The notes: generated from the sequence alone by a model not told the origin. DNA of 64,000 nt from Carboxylicivirga longa (GCF_050589825.1 NZ_JBNGOZ010000008.1:124001-188000), one strand, 5' to 3'; positions 17,326-26,793 are shown, counted from the first letter of the stretch. Made by a program: numbers and translations.

Positions 17326-18000
17326 ATGACATCAAACAGCTTAATGGATCCAATAGGACGCTTAATGGGCTTACGCTATAAGTCGCACCCCTGGCATGGC
17401 GTTGATATTGGTGACGAAGCACCCGATATTCTAACCTGTTTTATTGAGGTGGTACCCACCGACACCATTAAATACGAAGTGGATAAGGTGAGTGGCTATC
17501 TACGCATCGACCGCCCACAGAAATACTCCAATGTGGTACCGGCACCCTATGGCTTTATCCCCCAAACCTACTGCGGTAAACTGGTTGGAAAATACTGCGC
17601 CGAGAAAGCAGGCAAAGAGGAAATAATAGGAGATGGCGACCCGCTGGATATCCTGGTGCTCACCGAGAAAGATATTCCGCACGGCGATGTGCTGGCACAG
17701 GCAATACCCATTGGTGGTTTCCGCATGCTGGATGGCAACGCCGCTGATGATAAAATTATTTCGGTGCTGAAAAATGATGTGGTGTATGGTAAATATACAG
17801 ATATTAATGAACTGCCCGAGATGGTGATCACACGACTTAAGCACTATTTCCTCACCTACAAAGACATGCCAGGATTAAGCAACGACTCGGAGATAACCCA
17901 TGTATACAATGCCGACGAGGCCAAGGAGATCATTAAGATATCCATTGAGGATTATGAAAATCGCTTCGAAGGACTGCGAAAAGCGCTATCTACTTATTAA
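17326..18000 (+). CDS. ppa: Inorganic pyrophosphatase (family I)
   Basis: A 224-residue soluble pyrophosphatase. The metal-binding signature D-G-D-P-L-D is at residues 103-108; YGFIPQTYCG and the later KHYFLTYK segment are also typical. It hydrolyses PPi from biosynthetic reactions. The protein is longer than the E. coli enzyme by about 50 residues, mostly at the N-terminus and in the middle, as in other Bacteroidota forms. Its 3' end overlaps the convergent histidine kinase gene by 11 bases, so both transcripts must read into each other. Confidence 0.94.
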   Translation: MTSNSLMDPIGRLMGLRYKSHPWHGVDIGDEAPDILTCFIEVVPTDTIKYEVDKVSGYLRIDRPQKYSNVVPAPYGFIPQTYCGKLVGKYCAEKAGKEEIIGDGDPLDILVLTEKDIPHGDVLAQAIPIGGFRMLDGNAADDKIISVLKNDVVYGKYTDINELPEMVITRLKHYFLTYKDMPGLSNDSEITHVYNADEAKEIIKISIEDYENRFEGLRKALSTY

Positions 18001-19237
18001 ACAAGAGCTGAATGATATGTTCATTGTCCTTATGCTTGTAACTGATGGCAATGTCCGATATATCGCAGATACGCTTAACGATGGAAAGGCCGATACCCAG
18101 TGATTGTGGGTGTTGGCTACTCTTTCGAAAGCGGCTAAACATCTTCTCGGGTGCATGCTTCAGCGTCACTCCGCTATTGCTGATGCGCAACTGATACTCC
18201 TCAATAACGATGTGGATATATCCTCCTTGCACATTATGACGAATGGCATTCTTCAACAGATTCTGAATCAAGGTGTGTGCCAGCGAAGTATTCATCGTAA
18301 CTTGCAGCCCCCCCTTTGATTCAACCTTTACTGCGAGCTGCTTGTCGGCAATGAGGACATCCAGGTTATTTAGCTCCTTTTGAACCAATGCAATAAAATC
18401 AAGCTCTTCGGCCTCGGAAAACACCCGATTATCAAGTTTTGCCAGAAAGATAAGCGCCTGATTAATTTTGGATAGGCGATTGGTGGTTTCAATAAGTCCG
18501 GCCAGGTTCTTCACCTGCTCCTCATGCAGGTTATCGGCCTGTATCAGTTCATCGAGCCGGGCATTGATAATAGCCAGCGGTGTTTGCAACTCGTGCGAGG
18601 TATTCTCGGTGTATTCTTTCAGGCGTTCATAATCTTCCTTTATCTTTCGCTCCATGGCATTAAACACCTCATTAAGCTGCTCAAACTCATCTATATCAGA
18701 AGTCATTAAATCCAGTCGATTATCTTTATTCACATCAAAACTTCGCAGCTTGCTTATGGTATCGTAAAATACGCTAAGTGAATATTTGATGGAGGCCCTA
18801 TTGACTAAATAGAGAATCAAAAAGAAGATTACAGGAAAAACGGCCAGCATAAGGGTGAACTTCATCACCATAAGATCGGAAGGAGCCGTCGATCGAATGA
18901 CCGTATATTGGACTGTTTGCCCATTATTGATGGGCCTGCGATAACGCAACATACGGTAAAACTCATAATTACTATCCGCCCCATATTGCATCACTGTGTC
19001 GGTGAAGGCATATTGCTTTGTATCAAGCCTCAAGTTCAAGGTATCCACGTGCACATCGGCATAACTTAAGCCCGCCCCACCATTGGCCTCAACCATCTGC
19101 TGTGCCTCCAGCAACTCGTTGTTAAACATCTTATTAACCGCATAACGAATAAAATAATACCCCCCCAGGCTACCTATGAAAAAGAAAAATATGCTGGCAG
19201 AAATAAAGTTAAGACCCGTTTTGGTTAGTAGTTTCAT
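17990..19237 (-). CDS. Sensor histidine kinase
   Basis: A 415-residue two-component kinase. There is a membrane helix at about 10-32, a periplasmic domain of about 90 residues, and a second helix at about 123-147. A HAMP-like linker (DIDEFEQLNEVFNAMERKI) leads to the phosphoacceptor H215 in TSHELQTPLAI, the N-box NLLKNAIRHN, and a GIGLSIVKRICD motif in the ATP lid. It is 27 bases downstream of its response regulator. Together they end the heme gene block. The periplasmic domain is not one I recognise, so the signal is unknown; context suggests redox, oxygen or heme status, which is only inference. Confidence 0.92.
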   Translation of the reverse strand: MKLLTKTGLNFISASIFFFFIGSLGGYYFIRYAVNKMFNNELLEAQQMVEANGGAGLSYADVHVDTLNLRLDTKQYAFTDTVMQYGADSNYEFYRMLRYRRPINNGQTVQYTVIRSTAPSDLMVMKFTLMLAVFPVIFFLILYLVNRASIKYSLSVFYDTISKLRSFDVNKDNRLDLMTSDIDEFEQLNEVFNAMERKIKEDYERLKEYTENTSHELQTPLAIINARLDELIQADNLHEEQVKNLAGLIETTNRLSKINQALIFLAKLDNRVFSEAEELDFIALVQKELNNLDVLIADKQLAVKVESKGGLQVTMNTSLAHTLIQNLLKNAIRHNVQGGYIHIVIEEYQLRISNSGVTLKHAPEKMFSRFRKSSQHPQSLGIGLSIVKRICDISDIAISYKHKDNEHIIQLLFNK

Positions 19238-19264
19238 AATGTGGCAGCTTATGGTTTTGTAGTG

Positions 19265-19942
19265 TTAAGGCGCGTCGGTAAACTTATAACCTACACCATA
19301 TACATTCTTAATATAATCGGCACACCCGCTTTTAATTAATTTCTTACGCAGATTTTTAATATGCGAATAGATCAGATCATCGGTAAAGCCATAATCCATA
19401 AAATCTTTGGACATGTGCTCACCAATACCCGTTTTCGTAAGCACACGGTTTTTATTGGCAATGAAATACACCAGCAGATCATACTCCTTCTTGGTTAGGT
19501 CAATAACCCGCCCTTTTACTTTCACCAGGAGTTGACCAGGACTTATCTCCAACTCATTAAACACAATGTTCTCTTCCCCATTGAAATGGACGCGGCGCAC
19601 CAGCGACTTTAGACGAGCGTTGAGCTCTGCCATCTGAAAAGGCTTGGTCAGATAATCGTCGGCACCCAGCTCAAGACCTTCTATTTTATGCTCCAGGCTG
19701 TTGCGCGCTGACAGAATGATAATGCCTGTCAGCATATTATTCTGCTTCACCTTTTTCACCACCTCCAGTCCATTACCATCCGGCAAGTTTAAATCCAACA
19801 CAATAATATCGAATAAGTTATCTATCCGATGCAGCGCATCGCTCAGTGTAGGCGCTAGCTCACAGCTATGGCCTTGCGAACTGATAAACTGCTGTATACT
19901 TTGTGCCAATTGAGGCTCGTCTTCTACTACGAGTATCTTCAT
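19265..19942 (-). CDS. OmpR-family response regulator
   Basis: A 225-residue regulator with a receiver domain (phosphoacceptor Asp50 in VLDLNLPDG, conserved Lys in YLTKPF near 101) and an OmpR/PhoB winged helix at the C-terminus (VLTKTGIGEHM, RKKLIKSG, YGVGYKF). It is 27 bases before the kinase gene and 38 bases after the cytochrome-b-like gene, so it is probably read from the heme operon or from a promoter within it. I see no clear -7 box in the 38-base gap. Confidence 0.94.
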   Translation of the reverse strand: MKILVVEDEPQLAQSIQQFISSQGHSCELAPTLSDALHRIDNLFDIIVLDLNLPDGNGLEVVKKVKQNNMLTGIIILSARNSLEHKIEGLELGADDYLTKPFQMAELNARLKSLVRRVHFNGEENIVFNELEISPGQLLVKVKGRVIDLTKKEYDLLVYFIANKNRVLTKTGIGEHMSKDFMDYGFTDDLIYSHIKNLRKKLIKSGCADYIKNVYGVGYKFTDAP

Positions 19943-19980
19943 AATTTTATCGAATGGTTACTGCTATCGATCCGTATCTT

Positions 19981-20424
19981 TTACAAAACATACCTCACCA
20001 CGTTCATAAGCATAGAGGTTAAGATCATGGCACAGGCAATTCCAAAATACAGGAAATTCTTCTTAAAAATAAGGCGGGGCGTATGATTGTTTTTGGCAAA
20101 GAGCCATCCAATGTGACTTATCACCAGGGTAAACACCATTAGAATAAAATGCTCGACTGCCCAAAATCGTCCCTTCACCATTTGGTCTTGATACATATTG
20201 ACCTGGCCGCTACCAAATTCAAGCATATATAAAATAAACAGAATAGTACCTAAAACAAACTGTCCATACAGCAGGATGGTGGCCACTAAGGGAAGTCTCA
20301 CCTCCGCTTTGGTTAGCGGCATTCCTCGATACAATCCCAGAATAGCACGCACCAGTATTATCCCAGTAATAATGGCGGCGATCACACTGGCCACAATATG
20401 CACAATCAATATCAGCTCTCGCAT
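19981..20424 (-). CDS. Four-helix membrane protein resembling Bacteroidota 'cytochrome B' proteins
   Basis: A 147-residue integral membrane protein with four predicted helices (about 4-28, 43-68, 86-110, 122-145). Candidate heme ligands are His9 in TM1 (LIVHIVAS), the His of RFWAVEHF and the His of ISHIGW in TM3. The RFWAVEH block followed by a basic loop and a last helix matches, from memory, a small Bacteroidota family annotated as cytochrome B. HemJ also has four helices and a TM1 His, but hemG is present and the rest of the sequence does not look like HemJ. The start codon lies inside the last codons of hemG (13-base overlap), so translation is coupled to heme synthesis. Confidence 0.75.
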   Translation of the reverse strand: MRELILIVHIVASVIAAIITGIILVRAILGLYRGMPLTKAEVRLPLVATILLYGQFVLGTILFILYMLEFGSGQVNMYQDQMVKGRFWAVEHFILMVFTLVISHIGWLFAKNNHTPRLIFKKNFLYFGIACAMILTSMLMNVVRYVL

Positions 20425-21791
20425 GAGGTTATTTCTTTGGCAATATGCGTGGCTTGCTTAATGCGGTCGGCCATGCCAATGCCATCGCGCAGATTACCGG
20501 CTATGATGAGTCCGGGATACTCTTTTTGCACCCTATCGATGGCGGCAAAGCGCTCACCCGAATTCACTTCATATTGTGGGATAGCATGTGCATAACGCTT
20601 TATCTTTACCAGTGTAGGCTTAAAAGTAGGCAGTTCCATCAACTCAGAAAATTCCTGCTCCAGCACTTTCATAATGGCAGCATCATCCAGCTCGCAAAAT
20701 GACTCGTTGCGCACACCGCCCATAAAAATTGTCAACAGTGCACCGCCGTCAGGTGCCCTATCACGGAAAAGCGATGACATAAACAAAACACCCAACATAT
20801 TACGCCCTTCCTTGTGTGGAATTAAGCCACCAAAACCATCGAGGGGTCGCCCGTTCCAGGCATCAAAGCCCAGCGAAACTTCCACTACACGTGCGTATTT
20901 AAGGTTTGTCAAAGCCTTCATGTTGGCAGGTGCTATAAAGGGCAGCGTACTCTCCAATCCCACTGCGCCAAAAGTGGTGATAACACGGTCAGCATGAATC
21001 GAATATTGCTGACCTTCCTCCTGATATTCAACAAAAAAACCCTCGGCAGAAGGTTGAATACGCACCCCATCCACGCCAAAAGAAAAATGCTCTTTACCGG
21101 CACTTTCCAACAAAGCCTTGGTGAGGCCGCTTAGTCCTCCTTCAATGGAAAATACGGCACGATCCGTTCTTTTTTCAAGCTCCGTTTTAGGCTCTTTGGC
21201 TTTTTTGATGGAGCCTCCAATAAAACTGCCATACTTCTGCTCCAGATTATAAAGCTTAGGTAGTGCATGGCGGGTCACCAGGCGGGCGGGATCACCGGCA
21301 TAGATACCTAGTATAAACGGGTCGATGGCATAATCCAGGAAGCTTTTACCCATGCGGCGTAACACCAATTGTTCCAGTGTTTCATCGGGATTCGTACCTT
21401 TTTTTCGAAAGGGCTCAGCCAATATGCGAAACTTATCTTTTAGGCTAAACAATGGCGTGGCAATGGCCGACAAGGGCCCTTGTGGCAGAGCATGCCACCG
21501 TCCTTTTTTTAACACGTAACGCACCTTCACCAGATCGTTGCCCTTCTCTACTTTAATGGCCTCACCCAAATCGTCGAATAAAGCCACCACCTCGGGGTGC
21601 GACACAATGCCCGAGTTTGGACCCGACTCACACACAAAACCTTTCTCACACTGCGTATTGATAACACCGCCGGCTCGTGGACGAGTCTCCAGTACCTTAA
21701 AGTCAACCCCCTTCTTATTGAGTAAATGGGCCAGTGTGAGGCCGGTAACACCGGCACCCAATATCACCACCGGATAATGCTTATCCTTCAT
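20412..21791 (-). CDS. hemG: Protoporphyrinogen/coproporphyrinogen oxidase (HemY-type)
   Basis: A 459-residue FAD-dependent oxidase that performs the six-electron oxidation to the porphyrin. The N-terminal dinucleotide-binding motif is ILGAGVTGLTLAHLL, followed by VLE and GGVINT; the C-terminus has GLIIAGNLRDGIGMADRI, the usual FAD-contacting end. I start it at ATG 21791 rather than the preceding TTG. It overlaps hemH by 11 bases and the downstream membrane protein by 13. This enzyme type normally uses O2, whereas the coproporphyrinogen step here is the O2-independent HemN. No HemQ/ChdC is visible, so the protoporphyrin route is likely. Confidence 0.92.
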   Translation of the reverse strand: MKDKHYPVVILGAGVTGLTLAHLLNKKGVDFKVLETRPRAGGVINTQCEKGFVCESGPNSGIVSHPEVVALFDDLGEAIKVEKGNDLVKVRYVLKKGRWHALPQGPLSAIATPLFSLKDKFRILAEPFRKKGTNPDETLEQLVLRRMGKSFLDYAIDPFILGIYAGDPARLVTRHALPKLYNLEQKYGSFIGGSIKKAKEPKTELEKRTDRAVFSIEGGLSGLTKALLESAGKEHFSFGVDGVRIQPSAEGFFVEYQEEGQQYSIHADRVITTFGAVGLESTLPFIAPANMKALTNLKYARVVEVSLGFDAWNGRPLDGFGGLIPHKEGRNMLGVLFMSSLFRDRAPDGGALLTIFMGGVRNESFCELDDAAIMKVLEQEFSELMELPTFKPTLVKIKRYAHAIPQYEVNSGERFAAIDRVQKEYPGLIIAGNLRDGIGMADRIKQATHIAKEITSCES

Positions 21792-22701
21792 CAACTACAC
21801 GTTTTAATGTTTCAATAAACAAGGGGTGCGCCACCGGTATCTCTACCCGGGAGATGTGCTTCACCCGCTTATCTTCCTTATAAATATCTACTAATTTAAT
21901 ATTCAAATCATACACTGTCTCCAGACATTCTGTAGTAAAGCTGAGTGGGATGAGTACAATGTTCTTTTCCCCGTCAGCCACCAGTTTCTCCAGATGATCA
22001 TCGGTATCAGGCCCTACCCATTTAACAGGCCCCACCCGCGACTGAAAGGCCACATCATAACGACGCTGCATCAGATCGGCCAGCCGCTTGGCCATGTGCT
22101 TCACGGTATCGGGATATTTATCTCCTCGCTTCACCCCATACAGCGGAATGGCATGGGCTGTGAACAACAGTAAGGGATCCTTAAGGCCTTCGCGGGCAAT
22201 ATGCTCTTCGACCAAGGTTTTCCAATACTTCAAAAAAGTAGGGTGAACGCTATAATCACATATCTCACGAATGCTCATGCCATTGAGGTGCTTGGCCGCC
22301 TTCTTCACATCGGTAAAAACAGAAGTGGTAGTAGTATCGCTCGCCTGTGGATACATGGTCAGCACATCCACCTCATCAATGCCATCATCGCACATCTTCT
22401 GAAGCACGTCGGCTATAAAAGGTGGCGTATAGGAATAGGCCGTGTATACAGGATGATCGGAGAGGGCTGCCAGGGCCTTACCCGTTGCTTCGGTATGCTT
22501 AATAATCGGTGTACCGCCAATGAGCTGATACTTCTTCCAAGATGATGGATGCCGCTTACGGGCAATCATAGTAGCTACAAATTGACGCAGCCCGTATGGT
22601 AACGGTAAAATATATTTGTCGCTAAACATATTTTTAAGAAACAGGCGCATCTCACTTAACGATTGCGGACCGCCCATATTAACCAATAATATCCCCTTCA
22701 T
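21781..22701 (-). CDS. hemH: Ferrochelatase
   Basis: A 306-residue ferrochelatase, inserting Fe2+ into the porphyrin. The catalytic His183 is in LLFTAHAIPL, and the acidic metal-handling residues are in SFTTECLETVYDLN (E258, E261). The N-terminal LLVNMGGP is typical. The C-terminus is short and has no Fe-S cluster Cys motif. Its stop overlaps the hemG start by 11 bases. The 174-base gap to hemN shows no clear promoter. Confidence 0.94.
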   Translation of the reverse strand: MKGILLVNMGGPQSLSEMRLFLKNMFSDKYILPLPYGLRQFVATMIARKRHPSSWKKYQLIGGTPIIKHTEATGKALAALSDHPVYTAYSYTPPFIADVLQKMCDDGIDEVDVLTMYPQASDTTTTSVFTDVKKAAKHLNGMSIREICDYSVHPTFLKYWKTLVEEHIAREGLKDPLLLFTAHAIPLYGVKRGDKYPDTVKHMAKRLADLMQRRYDVAFQSRVGPVKWVGPDTDDHLEKLVADGEKNIVLIPLSFTTECLETVYDLNIKLVDIYKEDKRVKHISRVEIPVAHPLFIETLKRVVDEG

Positions 22702-22875
22702 ATAAGAATGTGCGATTTAGTTATGCTTTTCTATCACAATAAGAAACAACAAGATAAGCAGAATGGTTGAAAAAACAAGTGAGCACAAAGTCTCAATTTA
22801 GGCAATACAGTTTACCGATATCATTGACATGAAGCCTACTGCACAGATGAAAGACAAACACTTTGCACAATATTG

Positions 22876-24255
22876 TTACACTGTTTTCGAGTATTGTCCT
22901 TTCCCCTTTTTAAGAGCCGGATCGAAAGCCATGGCGATATTGCGGATGACATAACGCCCCTGCCCTACTACCGTAAAAGTATCTTCGCCAACAAGCAAGA
23001 GCTCATCATCAATAAAAGCCTGCACCTTTTCGGTGGCAAAACCCACTGCCTCGTAAACAGCATCTACTGTCACATCAAAATCGTTTGCTATCTGCTTAAA
23101 ATCAGCGAAGTAATTACACATTAGTTCATTAATCACCTGGCGAACGATCTGTTCTTCCCGATTGAGGCGATAACCCCGCACAACGGCTCGTCCGTCCTTT
23201 TCCACCCGTTCCATATACTGCTTAATAGTCTTCTCATTCTGGCTGTAGGCATTAAACAGCTGACTGATACTAGAAGTACCAAAGCCATATACCTGCCCCG
23301 TGGTGGCACGGGTACAGTAACCTTGGAAATTACGGTGGAGTTTCTTCTCCTCCAGGGCAACGGCAAACTCATCGTCAGGACGCGCGAAATGATCCATCCC
23401 AATGGCCACATACCCAGCCTCTATGGCCATATTATAGGCATCCTCAAGCATAGATATCTTATCATCGGGCGAAGGCAGACCGTACTGCTCAAGCATACGT
23501 TGGCGCGTGATAACATGGGGTACGTGCGCATAAGAAAAAGTAACGAGGCGATCGGGCTTTGCCGCCAGCGCCTTAGCTACCGTAGCCCGAAAACTTTCAC
23601 GGGTTTGAAAAGGCAGACCATAGACCAGGTCGAGATTAATACCCGAAAAACCAATCTTACGAAGGTAGGTAATCATCTCCTCCACAGGCACCTTGGCCGG
23701 ACGACGATTGATGGCTGCCAACACTTCTTTCTTAAAATCCTGAATACCCAGGCTTATACGGTTAAAGCCCATGTCGCGCAACTGATCCACCATGCGAAAA
23801 TCCAGGTAAGCAGGGCTGCACTCCATGGCCATCTCATAATCATCAGCAAAGGTAAAATTAGCTTTGATGGCATTGGTAACCTTGCGGATCAGATCGGGCG
23901 AGATGGCGTTGGGGGTGCCACCGCCCCAATGCACCTGTGTGAGCTTACGTGTGCGCGATATATCTTTAGATACCAGCTCAATCTCTTTTATTAATACCTC
24001 AACATACTTTTCAATAATGCTTTGTCCCATACCCGTGTAGGTGGTACATCCACAGAAAGTACACAGCTGCGGGCAGAAAGGAATGTGCACATAAACAGAA
24101 ATATTCTCCGGCGTCTCATCATTTGATAGAATCACACTCTCCTTATAATTCTCGTTTCCATACCCCTCGTGAAAAAATGTAGCCGGCGGATAGCTTGTAT
24201 AGCGTGGTCCGGCAATATTATATTTCTCCAATAGATTCCTATCAAATTGTAACAT
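22876..24255 (-). CDS. hemN: Oxygen-independent coproporphyrinogen III oxidase
   Basis: A 459-residue radical-SAM enzyme. The 4Fe-4S motif is C61-x3-C65-x2-C68-x-C70 in PFCPQLCTFCGC; the extra Cys is typical for true HemN. GGGTPNAIS, the N-terminal YTSYPPA and the C-terminal HemN domain are also present. It decarboxylates coproporphyrinogen III to protoporphyrinogen IX without O2, so heme can be made anaerobically to this point. A TACTTTTC box (24299-24306, minus strand) could be a weak internal promoter. Confidence 0.95.
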   Translation of the reverse strand: MLQFDRNLLEKYNIAGPRYTSYPPATFFHEGYGNENYKESVILSNDETPENISVYVHIPFCPQLCTFCGCTTYTGMGQSIIEKYVEVLIKEIELVSKDISRTRKLTQVHWGGGTPNAISPDLIRKVTNAIKANFTFADDYEMAMECSPAYLDFRMVDQLRDMGFNRISLGIQDFKKEVLAAINRRPAKVPVEEMITYLRKIGFSGINLDLVYGLPFQTRESFRATVAKALAAKPDRLVTFSYAHVPHVITRQRMLEQYGLPSPDDKISMLEDAYNMAIEAGYVAIGMDHFARPDDEFAVALEEKKLHRNFQGYCTRATTGQVYGFGTSSISQLFNAYSQNEKTIKQYMERVEKDGRAVVRGYRLNREEQIVRQVINELMCNYFADFKQIANDFDVTVDAVYEAVGFATEKVQAFIDDELLLVGEDTFTVVGQGRYVIRNIAMAFDPALKKGKGQYSKTV

Positions 24256-24259
24256 CTCT

Positions 24260-24359
24260 TTTAATGATTAATTGTTAGTGATTAATGATTAGTGCTCCGA
24301 AAAGTAAACAACAGTTAATGCGTTTTGCTCACTACACATTAACCACTCATCATTAATAA
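24260..24359. repeat. Imperfect palindromic/periodic spacer between hemE and hemN
   Basis: The spacer is built of near-repeats of ttagtgattaatgatta on one side (24261-24294) and the near-complement cactcatcattaataatta on the other (about 24343-24361). The inner arms taatgattagtg and cactcatcatta match at 11 of 12 pairs. It could form a long imperfect hairpin in the heme transcript. Confidence 0.45.
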
Positions 24360-25394
24360 TTACTTCCTTCCCCAATCAACTGACTTCACCCAGTCAATTA
24401 CAAACTTCACATTTTCAACGGGCAGATCGGGCAGGATGCCATGTCCCAGGTTAAACACCCATTTCTGATTGTCCCGGCCAAAAGGCAGGTAAGTATCATT
24501 CAGCACCTTCTCAATCTCGGGCTGCGATGCATAAAGTAAACGCGGATCGAGATTCCCCTGCAAACCCACTTCAGGATCCACAATTTCGCGGGCATGTGCC
24601 AGGTTCATACGCCAGTCAATACCTACAAAGTCAGCCACTGATTTATCCACCTTTCGTATGCCATTACCCAGATCCTTTGGGAAATAAATGGTAGGCACAC
24701 CCGCGTCGCGCACGGCATTCAATATTTTTTTAGAAGCCGGAAGAAAGAGCTCGAGATATAAATCTTCGGGCAGCAGACCTCCGTAGGTTTCAAACAGCTG
24801 AAAAGCCTGAACACCATGCTTTACTTGTGTAAGCGCATACTCGGTAGACACCTCGGCCAGTGCATCGATGATCTGCTGACTCTCCTTTCGGTTCTTATAC
24901 AGAAACTCAATGGCATTCTTAAAAGTAATGTCGCGCACATTATCGCGAAACATAAAGCAGAACGTTGTCAACAAACCACCACAAAAGCCAATCAGCGGTT
25001 TCCCCTCAGGTCGTGTTTCAATAATTTTATCAATGGCTGCATACACATGATCCAGCTTACTCATGTCGCGCTTTAACTGTGCTACCGGATTGCTGAAAGT
25101 ATGAAGCGGCGCACCAAATTCAGGGCCGGCATCAGTAAACTTAAGCGCCATACCCAGTGCTTCGGGCACCACCAGTATGTCGGAAAATAAAATAGCCGCA
25201 TCAACGCCCAGATCGTGAGTAGGCATCCAGGTTACTTGGGCTGCCAGCTTAGGATCCTCCATCAGCTGCGAGAAGGTGTAATTCTCTTTTAGGGCACGAT
25301 AGTTGGGTAATACGCGTCCTGCCTGTCGCATAAACCAGACAGGAGGCCGCTCGGTATTTTTACCGTGTATGGTATCAAGAAATAGGTTCTTCAT
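24360..25394 (-). CDS. hemE: Uroporphyrinogen decarboxylase
   Basis: A 344-residue HemE, decarboxylating uroporphyrinogen III to coproporphyrinogen III. The N-terminal PPVWFMRQAGRVLPNYR is the family signature and contains the substrate-binding Arg residues; AAILFSDILV near 68 and GFCGGLLTTF near 140 are also conserved. The length is normal. It lies between hemL and hemN, with structured spacers on both sides. Confidence 0.97.
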   Translation of the reverse strand: MKNLFLDTIHGKNTERPPVWFMRQAGRVLPNYRALKENYTFSQLMEDPKLAAQVTWMPTHDLGVDAAILFSDILVVPEALGMALKFTDAGPEFGAPLHTFSNPVAQLKRDMSKLDHVYAAIDKIIETRPEGKPLIGFCGGLLTTFCFMFRDNVRDITFKNAIEFLYKNRKESQQIIDALAEVSTEYALTQVKHGVQAFQLFETYGGLLPEDLYLELFLPASKKILNAVRDAGVPTIYFPKDLGNGIRKVDKSVADFVGIDWRMNLAHAREIVDPEVGLQGNLDPRLLYASQPEIEKVLNDTYLPFGRDNQKWVFNLGHGILPDLPVENVKFVIDWVKSVDWGRK

Positions 25395-25401
25395 AATTTA
25401 A

Positions 25402-25462
25402 GTGCTCAGTGCAGGGTGCCAAGTGCTTAGTACTCATTTAGTGAGCACAGGGCACTGAGCAC
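25402..25462. repeat. 11-bp inverted repeat with nested hairpin between hemL and hemE
   Basis: The perfect arms gtgctcagtgc (25402-25412) and gcactgagcac (25452-25462) enclose a second, smaller pair gtgct (25423-25427) and agcac (25444-25448). The unit is built of variants of gtgcttagt/gtgctcagt. On the minus-strand transcript it stands between the hemL stop and the hemE start and would form a stable stem, perhaps an mRNA processing or stability element. There is no T-run after it, so a plain terminator is unlikely. Confidence 0.6.
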
Positions 25463-25471
25463 CGGGCACAA

Positions 25472-26764
25472 TTATTTAATTGCTTCTAATGCCTTTCTGT
25501 TAGCTTTAATCAGTTTCTCCAGATCTTTCTCGCTATGTGCCATGGAAATAAACAAACACTCATACTGTGATGGAGCAATGTACAAGCCCTCTTCCACCAT
25601 TGTTTTAAAATAAGCGGCATACTTATCTGTATCCGCCGTCATGGCTTCCTCAAAAGTAGTTACTTGCTCTGCTTCGGTGAAGAATGCGGTCATCATGGAT
25701 CCTACTCGGTTGAGTACTACCTTCACTCCTAATTCCTCGGCATTCAGCCGAAGACCGGCCTCCACAAAAGCGGCTTTCTTCTCCAAATCTTCATAAGCAT
25801 CGGGCGTTTCATCCAGTTTTTTCAAGGCTGTTAAACCCGCTGCCATGGCCAATGGGTTACCCGACAGAGTACCAGCCTGATAAACAGGGCCCATCGGCGC
25901 CAGCATATCCATAATCTCCTTACGACCACCATAGGCACCCACGGGCAATCCACCGCCTATGATTTTACCCATTGTGGTAAGGTCGGGCATCACACCGAAA
26001 TATTCCTGTGCGCCTCCTTTGGCCAGTCGAAAACCGGTGATGACCTCATCGAATATCAAGAGAGCACCATTGCGGCTGGTCAGCTCACGAAGTCCCTCCA
26101 GAAAGTCTTTGGACGGCGGCACAACACCCATATTGCCCGCAACAGGCTCAACGATAACGGCTGCTATCTGATCCGGATGATCCTGAAAGAGTTGACAAAC
26201 CGACTCAATATTGTTATAATCGGCCGTCAGGGTATCCTTGGCTGTGCTTTTGGTAACACCGGGGCTATCGGGCAGTCCCAGAGTAATGGCACCAGAGCCG
26301 GCCTTGATCAGAAAGCTGTCGCCATGGCCGTGGTAACAGCCGGCAAACTTGATAATTAGCTCGCGACCGGTATACCCCCTCGCTAATCGTATAGCACTCA
26401 TGGTAGCTTCAGTACCCGAATTAACCATGCGCACTTTTTCAACAGATGGCACCATCTTAACGATTTGGGCTGCCATTTCTGTTTCTATCTCGGTAGGTGC
26501 TCCATAACTGGTTCCATTGGCGGCTGCCTGCGTTACGGCATCCAGCACCTCATCATGTGCATGGCCCAGGATCAGTGGACCCCAGGAAGCCACAAAATCG
26601 GTGTATTCATTATTGTCAATATCCCAAAGGGTTGTTCCTTTGGCCTTTTTTACAAAAATTGGATCGATCCCCACGCTTTTAAAAGCCCGCACCGGAGAAT
26701 TTACGCCTCCCGGAATCACTTCCTGAGCTTTTTGAAATGAGGCTTTGCTATTATTGTTATTCAT
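25472..26764 (-). CDS. hemL: Glutamate-1-semialdehyde 2,1-aminomutase
   Basis: A 430-residue PLP enzyme making 5-aminolevulinate in the C5 pathway. The PLP Lys267 is in TTMGKIIGGGLPVGAYGG; VNSGTEATMSAIRLARG near 115 and IFDEVITGFR near 238 are typical. I chose ATG 26764 (MNNNNSKASFQKAQEVIPGGVNSP); an earlier in-frame start would overlap hemB and add a non-homologous leader. The 55-base hemB-hemL spacer contains a short tandem repeat. Confidence 0.96.
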   Translation of the reverse strand: MNNNNSKASFQKAQEVIPGGVNSPVRAFKSVGIDPIFVKKAKGTTLWDIDNNEYTDFVASWGPLILGHAHDEVLDAVTQAAANGTSYGAPTEIETEMAAQIVKMVPSVEKVRMVNSGTEATMSAIRLARGYTGRELIIKFAGCYHGHGDSFLIKAGSGAITLGLPDSPGVTKSTAKDTLTADYNNIESVCQLFQDHPDQIAAVIVEPVAGNMGVVPPSKDFLEGLRELTSRNGALLIFDEVITGFRLAKGGAQEYFGVMPDLTTMGKIIGGGLPVGAYGGRKEIMDMLAPMGPVYQAGTLSGNPLAMAAGLTALKKLDETPDAYEDLEKKAAFVEAGLRLNAEELGVKVVLNRVGSMMTAFFTEAEQVTTFEEAMTADTDKYAAYFKTMVEEGLYIAPSQYECLFISMAHSEKDLEKLIKANRKALEAIK

Positions 26765-26793
26765 TATCTTTAAGATGTGAGATTTAAGAAAAA

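Noticed and set aside
19981..20424. Assignment of the four-helix protein as HemJ
   Set aside because: Helix number and a TM1 His fit, but the remaining sequence does not, and a HemY-type oxidase is already in the operon.
25402..25462. Palindromic spacer as an insertion-sequence end or CRISPR repeat
   Set aside because: There is a single unit, with no transposase, target duplication or regular spacer array.
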